Assembly (NCBI GenBank): GCA_039933315.1
Contig: JBDTOI010000002.1
Coordinates: 1-64,000 of the forward strand
Direction of reading: 5' to 3'
DNA from: DASXRU01 sp039933315
GTDB lineage: Bacteria > Acidobacteriota > Blastocatellia > Pyrinomonadales > Pyrinomonadaceae
Length of the DNA: 64,000 nucleotides
The position numbers and the translations under genes were made by a program. Each line of letters opens with the position of its first letter. Position 1 is the first letter of the stretch. Of this stretch, positions 8,389 to 16,745 are shown in pieces. The notes under the pieces were generated by a model that was given only the letters and a program-made list of their open reading frames with translations, made no database searches and was not told the DNA's origin.

Positions 8389-8997
8389 TCAGCTGCGCGC
8401 TTTAACTCTTCGCGGACGGTGCCTGACCCCGTAGCTGAGCACGGTAACCTTAATCTTACGCCGGCCAAAACGCATGGCGTCCCTTGTACTCGGCGTCCAG
8501 ATGTCTACGTGGCGACCGCGGATGAGGCCGCCCGTGTCAGCGACCAGATACTCGCCGCTGTAAGGGCCGGCGTCCAAACGAACACGGCTTCCCAGCGGTA
8601 ATACCCTGGGATCGGCCGCAATCAGGCCGTTGGCGACCATTTTGCCACTGGCTGTTCGACCACGAAGGCTATAGCAAGTAGCAACATACGTCTCTGCCGG
8701 ACTTGTGATTAGGACCGAGCCAGTTTCGGCGGGGACTGAACTGGCCAAGGCTTCCGTCGCTATTGCTTTACTATTGCGGGTCGACGCACTCGCGATGGGC
8801 TCTGCAGCCGCGGGGATACCTGCCAGGACCGGTTGCGTCCCGGTACCAGTGTTGGCTTCTTCCCGTTTTTGCTGCTGAATCGAGGGTTGCTGGAGAGAAT
8901 TGGTTTCGGCGACCAGGGGTCGGGCGTAGATAAACAGGGTGCCGGCAATTAACGCAACGGCGGTAACTGCACTTCCACTAGAAAGGGATTTCATCAA
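8389..8997 (-). CDS. Exported 3D-domain protein (RlpA/MltA-type double-psi barrel)
   Basis: A 202-residue protein. An N-terminal signal or anchor segment (about residues 8-30) is followed by a Gln/Ala/Ser/Thr-rich linker and a C-terminal 3D domain (about 100-195). The three conserved Asp are visible in IAADPRVLPLG, YLVADTGG and GRHVDIW. In the family these Asp line the site of MltA-type lytic transglycosylases and of stand-alone YocH/Rpf-like autolysins. Cleavage of peptidoglycan glycan strands is therefore likely but inferred. A long folded leader (about 165 bases) precedes it and a strong terminator follows, so it is a single-gene unit. The second Met (8994) is an equally good start. Confidence 0.85.
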   Translation of the reverse strand: MMKSLSSGSAVTAVALIAGTLFIYARPLVAETNSLQQPSIQQQKREEANTGTGTQPVLAGIPAAAEPIASASTRNSKAIATEALASSVPAETGSVLITSPAETYVATCYSLRGRTASGKMVANGLIAADPRVLPLGSRVRLDAGPYSGEYLVADTGGLIRGRHVDIWTPSTRDAMRFGRRKIKVTVLSYGVRHRPRRVKARS

Positions 8998-9000
8998 ATC

Positions 9001-9165
9001 GGTTCTCCTGTCCGAGGTTGTGGTCAGCTTTCAGCTGCCGACGCGCGAGTCCGTTCTTTCCTATGACTCGACCTCCGGCCCTAGGAGTCAAATGACAGTC
9101 GGCCGGAGTTGGGGGCTTGCATCCTTGATGCGGTTGCGCTGAAAGACTATTTGAAATAAAGGCCT
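9001..9165 (-). promoter_or_regulatory. Structured 5' leader of the 3D-domain gene
   Basis: Several inverted repeats crowd this short leader. An eight-base perfect pair (CTCCGGCC at 9073-9080 with GGCCGGAG at 9101-9108) is one. A GACTC/GAGTC pair (9065-9069 and 9085-9089) competes with it, and a hairpin GCATC-CTT-GATGC lies at 9119-9131. The arrangement looks like an alternative-fold regulatory leader. I could not match it to a riboswitch class; c-di-AMP switches are known before wall hydrolase genes, but the core motif was not found. Confidence 0.35.
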
Positions 9166-9183
9166 AATCAAGCCCTAAAAGCA

Positions 9184-9208
9184 AAAAAGCGAACGGGCTT
9201 GTCCGCTT
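9184..9208 (-). terminator. Rho-independent terminator
   Basis: On the minus strand AAGCGGAC and GTTCGCTT pair (eight base pairs, one G-U) around a six-base loop and are followed by six T. It lies about 110 bases beyond the stop of the amidotransferase gene at 9318-9950 and is the likely end of that transcript. Confidence 0.7.
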
Positions 9209-9317
9209 GTTACGAGAGGCAAAGGCTATCACAGGCCCGTTGGCAATGTCCAACCGGAGAACCCCGCCGCCGGGGCCGTAGCAATCCCCCGATCCGGCCC
9301 TAAATCGCGAAAAAGCC

Positions 9318-9950
9318 CTATAAATCGAGGAAATTCTCGATGATGCGGCGGCCGTCAGGTTGTTCGCTATCGAAGAGCTCCGGATGGAACTGCACTCCGA
9401 ATAGGGGCCGGTCGGCGTGCTCCATGGCCTGAATCGGGCAGGTCTCGTTGGTGGCGGTGCGACGGAAGTCTGGCGGCAGGTTTTTGACCTCATCGCAGTG
9501 GGAATGCCAGACCGTAATGGATGTAGGCAGGTCCCGGAAGATGCCGCTCGGACTCCCGTTCGGTACCAACTGAACGGGGTAATAGCCTCGCTCGCGGAAA
9601 GCCCCCTCGTAACCCTCGCCGGGCGCGGTCCTTTTCATCAGATCCACGCGAGCCCCGTAGGCAAGGGCAATCTGCTGATGGCCCCCGCAAACACCGAGGA
9701 TTGGCTGGGACGCGTCTCGGATTACAGCAAAGACTCCGGCTAGCGATTCGGGCCGGTAATCGTCCCAGGGATTGCTCTGGCCGCTGAGGATTATGTGGCT
9801 GGGACGGAGTTGCTGGACGCGTTGAGGGGAAACATTCGCGAAGGCCTCCAGGCTGATCTCGAGGCCCGGTCTGATGCGGTGAAGCGTGGCGCGCAACTCC
9901 CTCGGGCTCGCCCCCTGGCCGTCAATCGTGTTGTCTACTAACAGGATCAT
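9318..9950 (-). CDS. Class I glutamine amidotransferase domain protein
   Basis: A 210-residue stand-alone class I GATase. The nucleophile is Cys88 in LGVCGGHQQ. The rest of the triad is His189 and Glu191 in GVQFHPELF. The oxyanion region HIILSGQSNPWDD is also present. Such domains hydrolyse glutamine and pass ammonia to a partner synthase. Length and motif order resemble the GuaA or TrpG glutaminase subunit, but no synthase gene is adjacent, so substrate and pathway are unknown. A PQQ-propeller lipoprotein gene lies upstream on the same strand. Confidence 0.83.
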   Translation of the reverse strand: MILLVDNTIDGQGASPRELRATLHRIRPGLEISLEAFANVSPQRVQQLRPSHIILSGQSNPWDDYRPESLAGVFAVIRDASQPILGVCGGHQQIALAYGARVDLMKRTAPGEGYEGAFRERGYYPVQLVPNGSPSGIFRDLPTSITVWHSHCDEVKNLPPDFRRTATNETCPIQAMEHADRPLFGVQFHPELFDSEQPDGRRIIENFLDL

Positions 9951-9992
9951 GAATCAGCAGTCGCAAACAGAAGTCTGATTTGCCGGTTACCT

Positions 9993-11282
9993 CTACTCGT
10001 TCTTCGCGACCTGCGGCGGCGCTGCGCTTTCATTGCCGAGGCAGTAGAGCTTTCCATTGAACGCCCCGATGTAAATGCGCCCATTGAGAATGGCCGGGGT
10101 CGCATTAATGTTTTCACCGATCTTTAGTTCCCACAGACGGCGTCCGTCTTCGGCCGCGAGCATGTACATCCAGCCGGCCTTATCACCAAATACGACGCGT
10201 CCTTCGACCACTGGGGAAGTTCCCCAAATGGGGGCCCGCATTAATTGCTGCCAGATAACTTCGCCCTTGTCAGTAGACAGGCAATACATATAGCCATTGT
10301 TTGAACCGATGTAGACACGATTCCTGACAACGATTGGGCTGGCCCAAAACCCGCTGCGCTCTTTGTAATTCCTACTCAAGCCGCCTTCAGCCTTGAACTT
10401 CCAAACCAGCTCGCCGTTTGCTTGCTGCAGGCAATAGACGTAGCCGTTTTCCGCGGCTGTGTAAATAAACCCGTTCGCCACCGCGGGTGTGGAATCGGAA
10501 TCCGCGCCGATGTCAGTTTTCCAGAGAGTAGCGCCATCGATCATTTGCAGGCAGTAGATATTGCCCTGCTCAGTGCCGATATAGATTCGCCCATCCTTCA
10601 CGGAAAAACTGCCTTCCATCGATCCGAGCCGTTCTGTCTTGTAAACCAGCGAGCCGTCTTCCAGCCTGAGACAGTAAAAGAAACCATCTTCACTGCCAAA
10701 ATAAACCCGGCCCTCGATGACGGCGGCTGAGCAATCGACTTCAAACCCAGTCTTGTACTTCCAGATTAACGATCCATCGTTGGCGTTCAGACAGTAAACG
10801 TAATGATCCAGGCCGCTCGCGATCAGCCGGTCTCCAACGATCGTGGGCGCTGCTTTCAGACTGTCTTCAGTCTTGAAGCTCCAGATCAAACTGCCGTCTC
10901 GGGCGTTGAGGCAGTAGAGGTAACTATCGGCCGAGCCGAAATAAATACGCTCACCTACGAGGGACGGCTGCCCCGGCCAGCTGGAACCGCCCCATGGGTC
11001 TTTGTGCAGGCGACCCTTAGTCCAGTCTGTTTCAAACGCCCAGACGACAGTCAAAGGCTTTTCCGACCAGGGACCTGTGCCGTAGAAATTGCGCGAGGCG
11101 TTTCCCAACCACATGGGAACGCTGGCTTCGATTTTGACGGCCCTGGTCTCGGCCTGAGTTTCTTTTACTACCCTGGCTCCGCAGCCGCTGAATGCAATCA
11201 GGAATAAGCCAGCCAGGGCCAGCTGAACGGGCAGCCAGCCGGCCACGGAACCATATTGGTGCTTAAAATTGAGAGATTTCAT
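9993..11282 (-). CDS. PQQ-like beta-propeller lipoprotein
   Basis: A 429-residue protein with a lipobox ending at Cys34 (LIAFSGC). It is followed by about eight or nine tandem propeller blades of about 40 residues with the signature YCLNAxDGSLIWxFKT (for example at YVYCLNANDGSLIWKYKT). This is a BamB-like or quinoprotein-like beta-propeller without dehydrogenase catalytic residues, anchored in a membrane by its lipid. BamB itself scaffolds outer-membrane protein assembly; whether this protein does so is unproven, since repeats of this kind are common and general. The GATase gene follows 42 bases downstream on the same strand. Confidence 0.85.
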   Translation of the reverse strand: MKSLNFKHQYGSVAGWLPVQLALAGLFLIAFSGCGARVVKETQAETRAVKIEASVPMWLGNASRNFYGTGPWSEKPLTVVWAFETDWTKGRLHKDPWGGSSWPGQPSLVGERIYFGSADSYLYCLNARDGSLIWSFKTEDSLKAAPTIVGDRLIASGLDHYVYCLNANDGSLIWKYKTGFEVDCSAAVIEGRVYFGSEDGFFYCLRLEDGSLVYKTERLGSMEGSFSVKDGRIYIGTEQGNIYCLQMIDGATLWKTDIGADSDSTPAVANGFIYTAAENGYVYCLQQANGELVWKFKAEGGLSRNYKERSGFWASPIVVRNRVYIGSNNGYMYCLSTDKGEVIWQQLMRAPIWGTSPVVEGRVVFGDKAGWMYMLAAEDGRRLWELKIGENINATPAILNGRIYIGAFNGKLYCLGNESAAPPQVAKNE

Positions 11283-11433
11283 GGGGGAATAAAGCTCGCT
11301 GACTAACCGGAATGGCTTCCCTACTGAATAGATTTAGTCTCGGGCCTGCACAAACTAGTAGCAAAAACCAAGGCGGTCAACCAAAAGCGGTGCTTACTGA
11401 AGGGAAGAATACATCTAGTGCCGGGTTACTTCA

Positions 11434-11464
11434 ATAAAAGGGGCAGGGCAAACTACCCTGCCAG
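11434..11464 (-). terminator. Rho-independent terminator overlapping the dapF stop
   Basis: On the minus strand GGCAGGG and CCCTGCC pair around TAGTTTG and are followed by CCTTTTATT. The dapF-like stop codon lies in the loop, so the coding sequence ends inside its own terminator. Confidence 0.8.
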
Positions 11465-12310
11465 CCACTCTCCACTATAGACGATTTCGGCGTGCCCCGT
11501 CAGGACAACCTCGTTGTCTTCACGCCACTCGATGTCTACGTCGCCGCCCTGCATGGAAGCTTTCACGCGCCTGCCGGTGCGGCCTGTTATGGCCGCGGCC
11601 ACCACTGAAGCGCAGGAGCAAGTCCCTGAGGCTGAGGTTTCGCCGACGCCGCGTTCCCAGAAGCGCAGCTCAACGTGATCGGGATCCTGCACTCGAACGA
11701 AGTTAACGTTAGTTCGCTCGGGGAACTGGTGATGGTTTTCAATCAGGGGGCCGAGACGTCGCCAGTCGATTGCAGCAAAATCATCGACAAAGAGGCAACA
11801 ATTCGGGTTCCCCATTTGCAGCGCCGTAACCAGGTACGTCTCACCGGCCACGTTCAGGGGATAATCAATTACGCGCTCGAGCGGAACGTCCGTCCGCATC
11901 GGGATCGACGCGCCGTCAAATTTAGGTTGGCCCAGTTCAGACTCGAAGACGTAATCTCCCACTCCCAACTGTTCGCGCAAAAGATAACGCTTGATCCCGG
12001 AGCGAGTCTTCAATCGCAACTCCGGAAGCGACCAGAGTTCACGGTAGTAAAGATAAGCTGCGGCGCAACGCGTGCCGTTGCCCGAAAGATTCGCTTCACT
12101 GCCGTCAACATTGAATATGCGCACCACAAAATCCGCGCTCGGATCTTCTGAACGCGTGACGACGTCAATCCCATCTGCTCCGGCGCCGTAGTGTCGATCA
12201 CAAATGCGCCGGGCAAATTCATTGAGGTCGGTAACGGCAGAAAGCTGCTCGGCTTCAAAGACGATGTAATCGTTACCGAAGCCATGAAACTTGATGAAGC
12301 TGAAGGGCAT
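11453..12310 (-). CDS. dapF: Diaminopimelate epimerase homologue with Ser-Ser site
   Basis: A 285-residue protein with the whole DapF fold: FIKFHGFGNDYIVFE at the start, GADGID, the substrate-binding GNPNCC and PERTNVNFV, and ERGVGET. DapF interconverts L,L- and meso-diaminopimelate with two cysteines as acid and base. Here both catalytic cysteines are serine: Ser76 in LSGNGTRC (usually CGNGARC) and Ser228 in TSASGTCSC (usually ACGTG). I checked both codons on the DNA. Either the enzyme works with Ser or a displaced Cys, or it is a paralogue with another reaction. A DinB-type gene ends five bases upstream, so they are probably one transcript. Confidence 0.85.
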   Translation of the reverse strand: MPFSFIKFHGFGNDYIVFEAEQLSAVTDLNEFARRICDRHYGAGADGIDVVTRSEDPSADFVVRIFNVDGSEANLSGNGTRCAAAYLYYRELWSLPELRLKTRSGIKRYLLREQLGVGDYVFESELGQPKFDGASIPMRTDVPLERVIDYPLNVAGETYLVTALQMGNPNCCLFVDDFAAIDWRRLGPLIENHHQFPERTNVNFVRVQDPDHVELRFWERGVGETSASGTCSCASVVAAAITGRTGRRVKASMQGGDVDIEWREDNEVVLTGHAEIVYSGEWLAG

Positions 12311-12315
12311 ATCGA

Positions 12316-12834
12316 TCAGGCGCTGGCCTTCTGCGGCTCGAAAATCTTGCGGAGGCGTTTGGTTAACACGGGCTCGATGCCGAGCAGGCGCAGGTAAACC
12401 GTGAACTGGCCGCGATGATACATCTCATGCGCGAGGGCAGACGCCAGGAAGTCATACTTCGCGATTTCCTTGCCGTCAAACCGTTTCATGTCGCTCTGTA
12501 GTTCGTTACCGGCTTCGCGCAAGCGGCTTTCCGTGTCGTCCATGGACTGGCGAAGCAAATCGATCAAACGTTCTTTATCGTGGATGTCGCTAACGCCAGG
12601 GGCATAGGTCTTAATCTGATCCGGGAACGATTGCCGAAACAGGTTCGTATCCGCGCGGCAAACCTCGCCGATCAGCGTCTTCTGCGCCTCTACGACGTGT
12701 TGCAGGATGCCGGCGACAGAACGCATGTCGGGCGTCGCCTTAAACGTAAATTGATCGGCGGGAATGGTTTCCGCTTCATCAATCAATCCGGCACGTACTT
12801 CTTGCCAACTGCTGATTAAAACATCAAGTGACAT
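12316..12834 (-). CDS. DinB/YfiT-type four-helix protein
   Basis: A 172-residue protein of the DinB superfamily (four-helix bundle, metal-dependent). The His ligands typical of this family are visible: His46 in GILQHVVEA and the distal pair in LAHEMYHRGQF near residues 134-138. Known relatives include thiol-dependent transferases such as BstA and mycothiol or bacillithiol enzymes. The exact substrate cannot be read from the sequence. The start has a strong ribosome site (GAGGAGGACG). The dapF homologue follows almost directly. Confidence 0.82.
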   Translation of the reverse strand: MSLDVLISSWQEVRAGLIDEAETIPADQFTFKATPDMRSVAGILQHVVEAQKTLIGEVCRADTNLFRQSFPDQIKTYAPGVSDIHDKERLIDLLRQSMDDTESRLREAGNELQSDMKRFDGKEIAKYDFLASALAHEMYHRGQFTVYLRLLGIEPVLTKRLRKIFEPQKASA

Positions 12835-12895
12835 AAACGTCCTCCTCGCGGTTAAATATGAAGCCAGGGATGGTTTTAGCGAAGCGGGATATTGT

Positions 12896-13171
12896 CTACA
12901 TTTTTCGCGACATGTGGATGATACTCACGACTTCGATGCGGCGGGGTTGAATATGGTAAATGATTCGATAGGGAGGCTCCAACAGCTCGCGGATATGGTC
13001 TACCTTAAACTCGGGAACCACACGGCCTGAAAGCGGAAAGGCAGCAATTTGCTCAGTTCGGCTGATTAGCCGATCAGCCATACGCTTTGCGTATACTGGC
13101 GAGCTTTGGGCTATATAGTGGTGAATGGTGCGAAGGTTGTTCCGGGCTGTGAATGTCCAAACAACCTTCAC
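12896..13171 (-). CDS. RelE/ParE-type toxin
   Basis: A 91-residue protein with the ParE/RelE layout: two N-terminal helices (ARNNLRTIHHYIAQSSPVYA), then RLISRTEQIAAFPLSGRVVPE and a C-terminal sheet with RELLEPPYRIIYHI and VVSIIHMSR. Members either inhibit DNA gyrase (ParE) or cleave mRNA on the ribosome (RelE); PYRIIY with a downstream Arg leaves both open, and the LSGR element favours ParE. GTG start overlapping the upstream antitoxin by four bases (GTGA), which shows translational coupling. Confidence 0.88.
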   Translation of the reverse strand: MKVVWTFTARNNLRTIHHYIAQSSPVYAKRMADRLISRTEQIAAFPLSGRVVPEFKVDHIRELLEPPYRIIYHIQPRRIEVVSIIHMSRKM

Positions 13172-13356
13172 GTCGGCAACCCGAATTCTTCTCGTACTTT
13201 CTCAATCTCGATGACGCGCTCCGCCTCGCCATCAGCTAGTCCTGACTCCACGCTTTCGCGAACGTAGATCTCGTACATTAGATCTTCCCAAGTTGAGTCT
13301 TCGGGTAGTGCGTCAACCAGTCGGCGAGCGGCTTCTTTGATACTTGTAGCGCCCAT
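13168..13356 (-). CDS. Antitoxin of the ParE-type pair
   Basis: A 62-residue acidic protein directly before the toxin gene, with a four-base overlap. It is helical throughout and ends in EREFGLPT-like sequence. The order antitoxin-toxin and the small size fit a type II pair; the sequence resembles small antitoxins that pair with ParE, but I cannot place it in a named antitoxin family. The N-terminal half (SIKEAARRLVDALPED) could be a DNA-binding or dimerisation segment. The toxin would be held in a complex that represses their common promoter. Confidence 0.72.
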   Translation of the reverse strand: MGATSIKEAARRLVDALPEDSTWEDLMYEIYVRESVESGLADGEAERVIEIEKVREEFGLPT

Positions 13357-13472
13357 AAGCTCGTCTTCGATCCTTCCTTATGAAGCGAATATAGTCAGTT
13401 CCCTTTAAGGGGTCAATCCTGTTTCGCCAAGGGAGCGTAGAGACTCCAAGCCAGAAATGTTGCACGCAAAAT

Positions 13473-15119
13473 CTACTGCGACCGGCCCGCAAACGATGCC
13501 AGTAGCACCGCAATTGCATCGATCGAATCCTTGCGCACCGTGCTGACGTCGGCGTAATTGTTCAGCATCATCGAGAAGACCAGGCGTTCGCCGGCCGCGG
13601 TGGTGACATAGCCCGACAACGAAGCCACCGAGCTGAGCGTGCCCGTTTTGGCGCGCACGTTGCCCATTGCCGGCGTGTTTTTCATGCGATTGCTCAATGT
13701 GCCGTCCACTCCGGCGATAGGCAAAGCCTCGCGAAAAACATCCGCGTAGCGATGGCGGCTCATGTAGGTCAGCAATTGCAAAGACGCGCTGGCTGTAATC
13801 ATGTCGTTTCGCGATAGCCCGGAGCCGTCACTGAGTACGAGTTCATCGGAATTGACCCCTGCCTGCTGCAGAAAGCCTTTGACAACTTCCAACCCCGCCT
13901 GCTCGCTCGTCTGTTTGGGATTGGCACCAGGCCCCTTTCCGAGCGTCCGCAGGATTAACTCGGTGTACAGGTTCTGACTGGGTTTAAGAGTCTGTGCGGC
14001 AATGATGTTAAGCGGTGGCGACTGCAGACTTGCGATTTCCAGCAACGGCTGGCTTGAACTTGCCTTCGCATCGGCAGGTTGGGCAGCGAGGTTGTTTTGC
14101 GTCTGCACCAGACTCGGGGTTGAACGCCCATTAACCGTGCGCGTGCGTCCGGTAAATGCGACCCCGCGCTGCGCCAGTGAAGCGCGCAACATTGACGCGA
14201 AGACCAGCGCCGGGTCGGGGACCGCCACAAACCCGGCGTAGCCTTTGTTATCAAGCGGCAGGTTGCCGCCAATCTCCAATACATTGCTGCCGAGTGCGCG
14301 ATAGACAGTAAGTTCGCTCTTTCCTCCCGCCGGAGAGGTCCTGGTGCGATTTGAGATAGAAACAAAGGGCGCCGGCGGCCCGGTGGTAATCAAGCAGGGC
14401 GCGCCCACCTTTGACCCCGGCTTAACAAAAAGATCGAGCGCATTATCGTTAATAGTCAGAGCGCTTACTTCCGCGCCATACCACCACTGTAGATCTTCCC
14501 ATTCCCATCCACCGCCCAGCGGCGGCCCGTTGAAATAGCTTTCGTCACCCACCAGGTCACCCTTAACGCGTTTCACACCGGCGGCCACAATCCGGTCGGC
14601 AAGGTCATTGATGCCTTTGGTATAATCGCCGTTATTGAAGCGCGCCGCGATCGAAGGATCGCCGCGTCCGTAAATGATCAGGTTCCCTTTGATCGTTCCA
14701 CTCTTATCAGGTTTCTCCCCAGCGTAAACGGAAGTGACGAAGCGATAGTCCGTAGTCAGACGATCAAGAGCGGCGGCGACCGTATAAATCTTCATATTCG
14801 AAGCGGGCCGCAAAAGCTTGTCAGCATTCTCGCTGAAGAGGATTTGTCCCGTATCCAACGATGCAACCTTCACGGCGAACATTCCGGGCGCCAGCTCGGG
14901 CCGCCGCATCACTTCTTCGATACGCGCACGCAACTCCGCCAGGGTCTTCGGCGCGTTGGTGGATTGTCCGGCGGCGGTTGCCGGGGGCGAAAGGGAAAAC
15001 TGGCGCTGCGATGGTTGAAGCCGATGCTGAGCAGACGTGGGCGCGATGGCGCCCCCGGTCACAGCCAGTAAGAGGGTAATGAATGTCAGGCGCGAATATG
15101 CGCTATGGATTTTTGTCAT
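13473..15119 (-). CDS. dacB: D-alanyl-D-alanine carboxypeptidase/endopeptidase (PBP4 family)
   Basis: A 548-residue penicillin-binding protein of class C type 4. The signal peptide precedes the mature domain; I choose the ATG at 15119 because the longer frame to 15176 places extra charged residues before the hydrophobic core. Catalytic motifs: SxxK in RPASNMK (Ser about residue 107), SxN in LSRND and KTG in RAKTGTLSS. The large insertion between SxxK and SxN is typical of PBP4. It trims pentapeptides and cuts cross-links in the periplasm. Pyruvate kinase lies upstream on the same strand without functional link. Confidence 0.93.
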   Translation of the reverse strand: MTKIHSAYSRLTFITLLLAVTGGAIAPTSAQHRLQPSQRQFSLSPPATAAGQSTNAPKTLAELRARIEEVMRRPELAPGMFAVKVASLDTGQILFSENADKLLRPASNMKIYTVAAALDRLTTDYRFVTSVYAGEKPDKSGTIKGNLIIYGRGDPSIAARFNNGDYTKGINDLADRIVAAGVKRVKGDLVGDESYFNGPPLGGGWEWEDLQWWYGAEVSALTINDNALDLFVKPGSKVGAPCLITTGPPAPFVSISNRTRTSPAGGKSELTVYRALGSNVLEIGGNLPLDNKGYAGFVAVPDPALVFASMLRASLAQRGVAFTGRTRTVNGRSTPSLVQTQNNLAAQPADAKASSSQPLLEIASLQSPPLNIIAAQTLKPSQNLYTELILRTLGKGPGANPKQTSEQAGLEVVKGFLQQAGVNSDELVLSDGSGLSRNDMITASASLQLLTYMSRHRYADVFREALPIAGVDGTLSNRMKNTPAMGNVRAKTGTLSSVASLSGYVTTAAGERLVFSMMLNNYADVSTVRKDSIDAIAVLLASFAGRSQ

Positions 15120-15195
15120 TTGCGTTCGAATTTGATTCCTGAAGGTAGAGCGAGCGCGCAGCATGCGCGCAACCAAAGTGCGTTACCGTACGGTG

Positions 15196-16638
15196 TCAGG
15201 CCTTCCGGGGCACACTTTCCTCGCCGATGGTGTAGAGCGAGACGGAAGTCGATAGTCCCAGGCCCGACAACCTTCCTGCCATAATTACAATCATCTCGCC
15301 CTGATCGACTACACGTGCCTCAATCAAGACTCGCTCTCCATCACGTAACATGTTTTCAGTGTTTTCGTAGCGCGAGATTATCAATGGTTCGACTCCCCAG
15401 ATCAGAGCCAGCTCATTCAGCACGTCGCGGGAATGCGTGAGGGCCACGATGCGTTGGGCCGGTCGCAAAGCCGACAGACGGCGCGCCATCAACCCTGATT
15501 CGGTGAAGACTGCCGTCGTCCTGGTCCCCATCTCATTGGCAGCGAACGCGGCTGCCTCGCAGAGGGCGCGACTGACCCGGCCTGATTGTTTACCGATCAG
15601 CCTGGTAATGTCTTCCGGAATACTGTCCCCTCCGCTTTCCGCCGAATCGATGATACGGGCCATGGTGGCCACGGCGGCCACGGGATAATTGCCACTGGCG
15701 GTTTCGTTGGAAAGCATAACGCAATCGGATCCGTCCCACACGGCGTTGGCCACGTCGGAGGCTTCGGCGCGAGTAGGGCGCGGACTAGTGACCATCGACT
15801 GCAACATCTGGGTTGCCGTAATCACGAGTTTGCCGGCGGCGTTCGTTTTTTCAATAATACGTTTTTGATAGACGGGTACGAGCTCGACGCTGGTTTCTAC
15901 TCCCAGATCACCGCGGGCCACCATAATGCCATCGGCGGCGGAGATAATTTCTTCCAGATGATCGATGGCTTCGGCTTTTTCTATCTTTGCTATCAGTGGG
16001 GCCGAGCCTCCCAACGACTTGATTAATGCCTTGGCCTCCGCGCAATCCTCCGCCCGACGCACAAATGACAGCGCAATGTAATCTGCGCGCTGCTGCACCG
16101 CCCACGCCAGGTCACTTCGATCTTTGTCGGTCAGCGACGGAATGGGCAGGCTGATACCGGGCAGGTTAATTCCCTTACGCTCGCCCAGCACGCCGCCATT
16201 GATGACGCGGCAAATAACGTCCGTGGCGGTAGTTGATTCAACTATCAACTCGATCGCGCCATCATCCAGAAGCAAACGCGCGCCGGGCTTAACGTCGCGC
16301 GCCATGCCGGCGTAGTTGGTTGAAACTTCGTGACTGTTGCCTGCGACCGGCCGGGTGGTAATGATGAACTCCGAATTGGTTTCCAGAGTTACGGGTTTGT
16401 GGTCATTCAAACCATCGGTGCGAATCTTTGGTCCCGACAGATCCACCAGCACGGCTAGTGGGCGCTTCATGGTTTGCGCTGCCTGGCGGGCGACGCTAAT
16501 GTCTTCCGCTTTTTCGTCCTGCGTGCCGTGCGACATGTTTATGCGCACGCCATTCACCCCGGCGGCCAGCATGGCCTCCAGGATCCCTGGTTCGCGGGTT
16601 GCGGGCCCGAGCGTCGCCAGTATCTTTGCTTGTCTCAA
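15196..16638 (-). CDS. pyk: Pyruvate kinase
   Basis: A 480-residue pyruvate kinase, catalysing phosphoenolpyruvate plus ADP to pyruvate plus ATP. Motifs: ATLGPATREPG at the N-terminus, RINMSHG, LSGPKIRTDG, catalytic Lys in IAKIEKAEA, metal and substrate site VARGDLGVE and TATQMLQSM. The C-terminal regulatory domain (from about residue 350) is complete. TTG start with GAGGAA at good spacing, so this start is well supported. Length is normal for a bacterial enzyme. Confidence 0.96.
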   Translation of the reverse strand: MRQAKILATLGPATREPGILEAMLAAGVNGVRINMSHGTQDEKAEDISVARQAAQTMKRPLAVLVDLSGPKIRTDGLNDHKPVTLETNSEFIITTRPVAGNSHEVSTNYAGMARDVKPGARLLLDDGAIELIVESTTATDVICRVINGGVLGERKGINLPGISLPIPSLTDKDRSDLAWAVQQRADYIALSFVRRAEDCAEAKALIKSLGGSAPLIAKIEKAEAIDHLEEIISAADGIMVARGDLGVETSVELVPVYQKRIIEKTNAAGKLVITATQMLQSMVTSPRPTRAEASDVANAVWDGSDCVMLSNETASGNYPVAAVATMARIIDSAESGGDSIPEDITRLIGKQSGRVSRALCEAAAFAANEMGTRTTAVFTESGLMARRLSALRPAQRIVALTHSRDVLNELALIWGVEPLIISRYENTENMLRDGERVLIEARVVDQGEMIVIMAGRLSGLGLSTSVSLYTIGEESVPRKA

Positions 16639-16745
16639 AAAGAATTCCTCAAAATGCTTTTGCTTTTCGAATCAATGGGCCCAGGGGCCGACCTTCAGAA
16701 TAGAACCAAAACGGTTAGGCGCGTTACGACGGCCGACCTCCGCTG

